64,000 nucleotides of DNA from Cristatella mucedo (taxonomy: Eukaryota; Bryozoa; Phylactolaemata; Cristatellidae). Of the stretch, positions 59,401 to 64,000 are shown piece after piece; the first letter of the stretch is position 1; each line of letters begins with the position of its first letter. The stretch lies in contig WPIO01000032.1 in the NCBI GenBank assembly GCA_009760855.2, positions 1,230,501 to 1,294,500 of the forward strand, given 5' to 3'. A model generated the notes under the pieces. The model saw nothing but the letters and a program-made list of their open reading frames with translations. It was not told the DNA's origin and searched no databases. The position numbers and the translations under genes were made by a program.

Positions 59401-59931
59401 AGGGGATGCTGCCGCAAGGGAGCCAAGATATCCGCACCCACAGCGGTGCGACTAGCTGCGCAGCTCGGCGCCGTTAATTCCTCAAGGAAACCTTGGTTAC
59501 CGCATCGCGCCGCCGGATTCGGCCGCCGTACGTGCGGCGCCGGCGCTCGCACGTCCCGCCGGCCCAGTCAAGGCGCCGGCTTGCGACGGTGACTTGCGAG
59601 GCCGCGGCACCTCGCGCACGATGCCGCGACGATATCGGAGCGACGGCGAGCATTCATGCTCCGCGGCGTCGCGCGCGCCAAGACGGCACCGGCGGACGGG
59701 TTCGGCCGGGGCGCGGCGGCGCGCGCCGAGCCTCCGCGAGCCGATGTACCGAAGGCCGTTGAACAGCTGCTTTGACTTCTCCAGTAAGTGGCTAAAGTGC
59801 TCCACCGTTTCCCTTACGACGACCTCGCTCGGCTCCTTGGATAGCTGCTCTGGCGCCGGGTCGCCCTCGTCCAGGACGGCCAGCTTGGGCTGTTTGTTTA
59901 CACGCCCGCCGCTGTTGGCTAGGAGCGCCAT
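45327..59931 (-). CDS. SCAI: SCAI (suppressor of cancer cell invasion) orthologue, split gene
   Basis: Nuclear cofactor known from mammals to bind MRTF-A/SRF and repress its targets, and to act with 53BP1 at DNA breaks; family DUF3550/UPF0682. Twelve minus-strand exons (59931-59750, 58649-58554, 56748-56662, 56122-56024, 53891-53795, 50981-50718, 49462-49274, 49161-48988, 48689-48504, 48300-48054, 46414-46314, tentative 45488-45327) add to 1884 bases, 627 residues, against 606 in human. Landmarks: HLLEKSKQLFNGLRELPQYG, RTFEVYTKLWRYQQDHR, KRWHIGEIASKIGQLYYHYY, FSFYSAIRARSYYAKV, VMVKKLRYYARFIVVSLLL, VKFSELSLDMFRMLQILERE, NPHKYLLYKPTVAQF, YPGDLLPFTRKPLFLVVDS, TRLFAQPLVILMAP, MQFYGDDFLRTLMLRFIFC. 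Every junction to exon 11 is GT-AG and in phase. Introns carry LINE and SINE insertions, a 162-bp tandem duplication and a long GA run. Confidence 0.96.
46314..46414 (-). CDS. SCAI: SCAI exon 11
   Basis: Encodes HDFMQFYGDDFLRTLMLRFI then FCHVCLEMHRAFK, the strongly conserved C-terminal block. Acceptor TTCTAG, donor AAG/GTACTT. Confidence 0.93.
47099..47121. repeat. (CA)n microsatellite
   Basis: Eleven CA units in the SCAI exon 10-11 intron. Confidence 0.9.
47387..47463. repeat. (GA)n run, 77 bases
   Basis: Pure GA dinucleotide in a SCAI intron (polypyrimidine CT on the transcribed-sense strand of SCAI). Long mirror-symmetric purine tract. Confidence 0.97.
47497..47830 (+). mobile_element. 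CR1/L2-type LINE family B, 3' part
   Basis: Plus-strand copy starting at the SFSSTGPRLWNSLPRFLRN-like block and ending with an ATTAC-rich tail; antisense to SCAI, in its intron. Confidence 0.75.
48054..48300 (-). CDS. SCAI: SCAI exon 10
   Basis: Encodes TMTRLFAQPLVILMAPAELP, then QGGLLTAFMFDPVAAFLYVC and a helix ending KLFVKSRSL. Acceptor TTTTTTAG, donor TGC/GTAAGG. Confidence 0.95.
48504..48689 (-). CDS. SCAI: SCAI exon 9
   Basis: Starts AQYENGGIALCAAAVGSKEA and ends EIHCVYPGDLLPFTRKPLFL then VVDSQNAVAFR. Acceptor TTCTAG, donor AGG/GTGAGG; 62 codons, phase 0 at both ends. Confidence 0.92.
48849..48878. repeat. 30-base perfect palindrome
   Basis: GCCTCAGCAGCAGCC at 48849-48863 is followed directly by its exact reverse complement at 48864-48878, without spacer. 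It lies in the intron between SCAI exons 8 and 9. Confidence 0.9.
48988..49161 (-). CDS. SCAI: SCAI exon 8
   Basis: Starts HSGGRLQNPHKYLLYKPTVA and ends YLSADPSYPLSKKEEEE. Acceptor TTTTTACAG, donor GAG/GTCAGT; 58 codons. The frame stays open beyond the donor (to near 48916), so the donor was chosen by consensus and by phase with exon 9. Confidence 0.9.
49274..49462 (-). CDS. SCAI: SCAI exon 7
   Basis: Starts VKFSELSLDMFRMLQILERE, highly conserved, followed by a Ser/Ala-rich low-complexity stretch (ASSSASLAGSLSSSSAAGTS) not present in human SCAI. Acceptor CTGCAG, donor CAG/GTATCT. Confidence 0.94.
49801..50124. repeat. 162-bp tandem duplication, two copies
   Basis: 49801-49962 is repeated at 49963-50124 with one visible base change (GACAGAATC versus GACAGGATC). 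Each unit ends in GCATGCATTATTCATGCA, itself a near-palindrome. In the intron between SCAI exons 6 and 7. Confidence 0.95.
50303..50441 (-). mobile_element. L2/CR1-type LINE, 3' terminal fragment
   Basis: AATAATAATAATAATGAT tail, terminal hairpin, and 3' UTR to ACATGAATAACATGA; inserted in the SCAI intron in the same orientation as the gene. Confidence 0.8.
50718..50981 (-). CDS. SCAI: SCAI exon 6
   Basis: 88 codons from ELSKHVDDYRSAFGSGVAED through REWKLVVGELRSFV to SLEDALVVGNTSMQ. Acceptor TTCAG, donor CAG/GTTCGC. The middle is diverged from human, but the ends match the family in position and phase. Confidence 0.92.
51041..51097. repeat. Overlapping inverted repeats (two alternative hairpins)
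   Basis: TGCTTCTGCTGCCAG (51041-51055) is perfectly complementary to 51062-51076. GCAGAAGCATGC (51068-51079), which overlaps that second arm, is perfectly complementary to 51086-51097. Only one of the two stems can form at a time. It lies 60-115 bases upstream of the SCAI exon 6 acceptor. Confidence 0.85.
52062..52285 (+). mobile_element. CR1/L2-type LINE family B, 3' end with (ACAT)n tail
   Basis: Short plus-strand copy of the family B 3' region, ending in (ATAC)n. Confidence 0.75.
52899..53059 (+). mobile_element. tRNA-derived SINE, family 1, best-preserved copy
   Basis: A-box TGGCACACTGG (52904-52914) and B-box GGTTCGATTCC (52955-52965) at RNA polymerase III spacing. The body has TGGTGATAGCCGCAAAGGCTC and the tail AGAGGCTGTTAAATCAGC. 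The tRNA-like head has no pairing acceptor stem, so it is a SINE rather than a tRNA gene. In the SCAI exon 5-6 intron, antisense to the gene. Confidence 0.85.
53795..53891 (-). CDS. SCAI: SCAI exon 5
   Basis: Encodes SEVMVKKLRYYARFIVVSLL then LRKMELVGTLVK. Acceptor AAGCAG, donor AAG/GTATGT. Confidence 0.96.
54966..55425 (+). mobile_element. L2/CR1-type LINE, internal fragment
   Basis: Plus-strand RT C-terminal sequence (LSLDDHTSSTITAAYFQL-like near 55000, KLVHAFVTSCLDF near 55100) with frameshifts; no 3' end retained. Confidence 0.75.
56024..56122 (-). CDS. SCAI: SCAI exon 4
   Basis: Encodes LRTSEVGYLHESFSFYSAIR then ARSYYAKVKKEE. Acceptor TTGCAG, donor GAC/GTGAGT. Confidence 0.97.
56662..56748 (-). 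CDS. SCAI: SCAI exon 3
   Basis: Encodes AILEKYYQLKRWHIGEIASK then IGQLYYHY plus a split Tyr. Acceptor CTGCAG, donor CTA/GTGAGC. Confidence 0.97.
57140..57700 (-). mobile_element. CR1/L2-type LINE family B, 3' part
   Basis: Minus-strand copy, tail (TAATG)n at 57140-57155, ending near the LLKEL-like block at 57660. Frame broken, in the SCAI exon 2-3 intron. Confidence 0.75.
58163..58265 (+). mobile_element. L2/CR1-type LINE, 3' terminal fragment
   Basis: TTTCCTTTGCAGCAAATGTAAAGCGCCTAGAAAGAG, terminal hairpin and (ATT)n tail. Confidence 0.8.
58554..58649 (-). CDS. SCAI: SCAI exon 2
   Basis: Encodes ELPQYGQRAWQPYFARTFEV then YTKLWRYQQDH. Acceptor CTTTAG, donor CAG/GTAAAT. Confidence 0.97.
59750..59931 (-). 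CDS. SCAI: SCAI exon 1 (coding part)
   Basis: MALLANSGGRVNKQPKLAVL through ETVEHFSHLLEKSKQLFNGL, donor TCG/GTACAT. ATG 59931 is the first ATG after an in-frame upstream TGA. The conserved block HLLEKSKQLFNGLR is certain; the N-terminal 40 residues are not conserved. Confidence 0.9.
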
Positions 59932-61250
59932 GTCGGCGTCCAGGCCGTCCTTCACCGACGCGGCGACGGCCGAGGTGCAAAGTGCGGCGGTAGCGGCGCC
60001 GAGCGGCCGAGATCCTGACCGCCAGCCGCCGCTCGTGGTTAGAGCGCCGTCTCATGAATATTAATGAAAATCGATGTTTCGTTGATGCGCTGTGTATCGT
60101 TGCAACGCGCGCCCACCTTCGATTTCGCATCGCAGTCGCGCATGCTTCCGCCGCCGCCGGCCCGCTCTCGACCGACCGACCGACCGTCCTCTGGCTCGCC
60201 GGTGGCCATTTAAATCGAGCCGCAGCGTTCGTCTAACGGCGGCTGCCGCCCTGCCGTGCTTGCTTGCGGAAAAGCCTTCGAGTGAGAACGAATCGCGCGC
60301 CGCTGCGGCGCTGGCGCGCTGAATGGACAGCTGGCCAGACGACGGCGACGACGTAGGCTGCCGCGGAAATTCGACGCGCGGACGCAGGTGCCGCAATTGC
60401 TGACGTTCAAGTCAATGTGCGCACAGCTAGCTTAGCCCGCGTCGAATAGACTTGCGAAGTAGCGAGCAGCGACTTTTCCCTGCTCTGCGTACGACGCCGC
60501 TCGTAAGCTGACAGCAGCCAGAGGCGCTCATTAATCTAGCCCTCGCAATACGCTGCGGCGATTGGCGGAGTGAAATCCTGCCTTGCACGCGAGAAAGTCC
60601 GAATGTCGATCGCACTTCCTGAAACTTGTAGCTTATCCCGGCTTTGTTCAAACAAGGAGCAAGTCAGTATAACTGTCGCACTATTACATATTATTTAAAA
60701 AAATAAGCCCCGTATTCAAACTATCTCGGAACGAACTAGCCAGGCGGAGCGACGTTGTCTTGAGACGCGACCCGAACGAGACACAAACTACTGCGAGGCA
60801 CTTAGCCCCGGAACTCGGCGCTGGAGGTAGCTACAAGTTATACGCCGACCGTGCTGGCTGCCGCCTTCTCCGTCGAGCCTGAGAAATGTCAACCCGATTA
60901 CGTAGTACTTCGCCGGGATCCGTCGGAGGATTATGCTAAAGGACTGACCGCCGGATTTTACGCAGAGGTACAGAGGCTGGCACTTTATGACCGCGAGGCG
61001 TGCAGCAGCAGCTGCAAGCTCGTAGAGACACGGCCAGAAAAAACTGTCAGGGTTGCTAGCCGCGCTGAACTTTGCCCCTAGCCAGAGCCGCCCACGTCGG
61101 TGGATAGGCGACGTGACCTTAACGCCCAGATTCGTGGCGGCTGCAGTCCTGCCGACCCCATCTGCGCTCCTGCCTGCAAGGCTGCGAGCGTCCGTCTCTC
61201 CCGGGCTCTCGAGCGCTAAAAGCCCGCGTCGCGTCTCTTTCTGGCTGCTC
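59932..61250. promoter_or_regulatory. SCAI 5' flank, CpG-rich, probable promoter
   Basis: GC- and CpG-rich sequence upstream of SCAI exon 1, including GGTGGCCATTTAAATC near 60203. It could also serve a plus-strand transcript; no second gene is recognised. Confidence 0.4.
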
Positions 61251-61382
61251 ACATCGCTTACTTTTAATTTTCAAATTCGAGCTCCCTGCAATCGAGTTTC
61301 CGACTACCTACTCCGCAGAGCTTTTCGCCGTAGGGGCGCGCGCTCATACGGAAGGCTCAGTATATTAAGAGCGATAACGAGC

Positions 61383-61440
61383 CGTTTGTATAGCGTCCTA
61401 AGGGAACGTAATCTCCATTCACTAGCTCGCAACGTACAGG
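61383..61440 (-). mobile_element. SINE family 2 3' end fragment (L2-like tail)
   Basis: Minus-strand GAATGGAGATTACGTTCCCT then TAGGACGCTATACAAACGG; same tail as 18605 and 41558. Confidence 0.45.
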
Positions 61441-62639
61441 TGTGTGGGATTTAGTCATCACCGCAGTTTAGCTTGATTCAGTCACCTTCGCACATTGTTA
61501 TAACGTACCGGCACCGACTTCAGCAGGTGCGCAGAGAAATAATATTGCGACGCTGTCGGGGCGGGCGATTCCGCTAAGCCAGCTAGGCAATCGTCAAGGG
61601 CTCGCGGCTAAGGGGGCGCGCCAGAAAAACAACTAGAAAACCAAAAGATAGCTTATCTTTTAGTAAGGTGCTAACAACTAATACCAAATCACTTTTCATA
61701 TCAATCCTTTTTGGCAGCATATGACTGAATATCATAGAGGCCGCCATGAAGAGAGATCCTAGCAGTGCAGGAGCGAGGGTTGGCCGTGCGAACTGCTTGC
61801 AGTGGAGGTGTGTGCCCGTGGGGTTTTGTGGCTAGGTCGACGATCTCATTCGTTGGGCGAATTGGTCTTCGGGGAAAACGGCTGCAACAGTCAGCGAAAG
61901 AACTGGCCAGTACAGCTGAAGCCGGCAGTGCCTGGATTCTGTCGCAGTACTAGAACCTCTCGTATGGGCTACCAAGCAACTAAGGAGTGGCTGCACGGAT
62001 ATGCAGTTGTCTTGCAGAGTCTCACGGAGTCATGCATCTAGGCTGCTCAAACCAACGGTATAATCCTCTGTAGATTTCCTATCCTCAAGGGCTGCTAGAG
62101 AATCCTTCCTGGTGCTAGAGAGTCCATGCCTAGCTTCGCAGGCGAGTCAAGTAGTATCAGAGGTCTCTTGGTACTGTAGTCCTCAAAGGCACACGGAAAA
62201 GGCCTCTAGTTGCTGCGGTCCCCAAATGCGCAACCTATAGTGGGCCAATCAGGCTGAAGTCGGGCTACCTTCAAAGGTGAGCTGAGAGTCAATGGCCTTT
62301 TGTTGAAGATTATGTAGCTCGGCTCGTGTAAAAATGCCCGCAGTAGGGTCCGCTCTCGGTCCATGGGTCCTGAGGCGGAGGTGCACGAGTTACGTGAGAC
62401 GCTGCCGCTTCCATTTGCTGTTGGCTGCTGCTCGTTCTGCTTCTGCACAGTCTATTTATCTGCAAGCAGATAGGCAGCGGTCGTCCTGGGTAGCCGATTC
62501 CATCAGACCGCTGGCCCGGCCGAAATGAGGAGAACTGGACGATCAGCAGTACGGGCGGAAGGTTGCTGCGTGCCAATGATGATAATTGCTGGTTGTCAGT
62601 CGTTCTACACCCGACGGTACAGTAAGAGATTATTATAAA
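61441..62639. other. No gene recognised
   Basis: Short frames only, no domain or splice evidence. Confidence 0.3.
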
Positions 62640-64000
62640 AACTATAACTTTCTACACTGTTATGGATAATAAGAAACCGTGAGGGGCAGACGACACCGTA
62701 AGAGAAGGGCTAAAAAAGCCAAAGAGCAAGCAAAATAAAAGTGCTCTTTCCTAAAATACCTAAAAAAAAAGCAAAACGTATCTACCGATTTTTTGCCAGA
62801 CGAGTCACACACAAAAATATCAAAGTAGAAAAGCGCCTGGCTGAGCAAGATGAAAGAACCAAAGTCCCACTATTAGTAAAGACAAAAACCAGACAGAGAT
62901 AAGTGATATTGATAGCCGAGGCAACACAGTCAAGTCATGTAGCAGGCTAAACCGGGGTTGGATTATAGTGACCCTGCCGCACGGCTTTCTGATAATATTG
63001 GAAAAAACGCCGCATTTCTATTGCAAAAGAGACCGCAGCAGGTTTATGCCCGTGACTTTTCTGAAGATCCACGGAACAGAAGACTTTATCAGCTTCATCA
63101 AAAAAACGCTTGCAATTGGGAGGAGCCTGTTGTTGATGTATTCTATAATAACAGATGTAGTATTCTGCTTTGCTGTAAGCTATTTAGCAAGAAGGGTAAC
63201 ATCTCGTCTGTGCAGGAATTAGCTGCAAAGATTAAAAAATCCATCCGCAATTTTGTCCGCACATGAGAAAAGTCCACCGCACCTAGAAAGTTATCAAGCT
63301 TGGAGGGAATTGGAGGTGCGGCTAGCAGAAGGCAAGAAATAGATGTGACAATTCAAGAGAAAATTAAGCAACACTGTGAATATTGGAAACAGGTCTTGGA
63401 GCGCCTCATAGCATTAGTGAAGGTACTTGGAGCTCAACATTTAGCACTCCGAAGATCAAATGGAAAACACTTCGCACCTGGGAATGACATTTTTTTTTCT
63501 CCAATTCTTTGACTTTCTTACCCTCTGCGATTCTCTGACGATGGAGCGCCTGAGGAGGGTTAATGACAAAAAAAAAAACTTACGTACATTATGTTGACCA
63601 AGACATCCAAGATGAATTAATACGAACTTTAGCTTCTACAATAAAGCATCAGATTACAGAAGCAGCCAGGTCAACAAAATACGATTCAGTTATCCTTGAC
63701 TGTACCCTTGATGACAGCCACACTGAGCAGATGACCATGATCATTTGTTTTGCTAACCTAAGTGAAGCCAAAGTGATAATCAGAGAACATTTTCTTGGTT
63801 GTATTCCTTTACAAGAGACCACAGGTGCATTCGTCATTGAAGTTCTGTTTGAGCAACTCAAAGATATGAAATTGCTTGTTGGGAATATGAGAGGACACGA
63901 GAGGGTATGACAATGGCAGTAACAGGAAAGGCAAGGCAAATGCAGTGCAGAAGGGGTTACTGAACATAAATCCGGCCGGGTCCCTAATATGTAAATTTCA
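62640..64000 (+). mobile_element. hAT element, ZMYM1-like transposase relic, cut by the window end
   Basis: Broken frames spell a transposase with a basic N-terminus (MDNKKP near 62660) and a TTF-type region (RPQQVYARDFSEDPRNRRLY then NNRCSILLCCKLFS, 63030-63190). SYQAWRELEVRLAE and KQHCEYWKQVLERLIALVKV follow at 63290-63430. DUF4371-like sequence follows at 63563-63905 (DQDIQDELIRTLASTIKHQI, ILDCTLDDSHTEQM, GCIPLQETTGA, LLVGNMRGH). A frameshift near 63896 moves GYDNGSN...GLLNINP into another frame. Stops at 63263 and 63510 also interrupt it. No terminal repeat is seen on the left. Confidence 0.82.

Noticed and set aside
59151-60130. Long overlapping open frames on both strands in the SCAI 5' region
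   Set aside because: They reflect high GC content. Only the frame with the HLLEKSKQLFNGLR block has family support.

Overview
This is an invertebrate animal nuclear genome window. Three protein genes are split by canonical GT-AG introns and have phase-consistent exons. They sit in a background of non-LTR retrotransposons, tRNA-derived SINEs, hAT DNA transposons and tandem repeats. No prokaryotic gene organisation, operon or CRISPR is present. The species cannot be fixed from the sequence alone.

Genes. A stomatin-family (STOM-like) membrane-scaffold gene lies on the + strand at about 18.9-25.15 kb, with five secure exons and a tentative 6-codon first exon. A SET/TAF-I histone-chaperone gene lies on + at 34.28-38.25 kb in six exons. 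A SCAI gene (the MRTF/SRF corepressor described in vertebrates) lies on - from 59.93 to about 45.33 kb in 12 exons, the last one tentative. SET and SCAI converge tail to tail. The human orthologues all map to 9q33-q34 (STOM 9q33.2, SCAI 9q33.3, SET 9q34.11), so the window appears to keep an old animal linkage. I see no evidence that the three act in one pathway.

Layout. 0-4.2 kb has no recognised gene, with SINE and LINE scraps. 4.24-8.74 kb is a three-level nested cluster of L2/CR1-type elements plus a SINE. 8.75-11.9 kb is a diverged satellite-like array of about 170-180 bp units, broken by a second LINE family. At 13.23 kb there is an isolated copy of stomatin exon 3. 14.96-17.20 kb is a full-length decayed hAT element with target-site duplication (TSD). 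18.9-25.4 kb is the stomatin gene, whose introns carry a duplicated LINE-derived block, a young L2 copy and a ~172 bp tandem array. 25.4-34 kb is intergenic with L2 fragments and an R2/NeSL-type endonuclease fragment. 34.0-38.5 kb is SET, free of recognised repeats. 38.5-45.3 kb is intergenic with a GC-rich block at 39.5-41.1 kb and LINE remains. 45.3-59.93 kb is SCAI with repeat-laden introns. 59.93-61.3 kb is its GC-rich 5' flank. 62.64-64.0 kb is a second, ZMYM1-like hAT transposase relic running off the window.

I found no convincing new molecular system. The most notable items are the nested insertions with readable target-site duplications, the two ~170 bp tandem arrays, the stray stomatin exon, SINEs with an L2-like tail, and the STOM-SET-SCAI linkage. 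All similarity calls are by eye from translated motifs and family knowledge; no database search was run.
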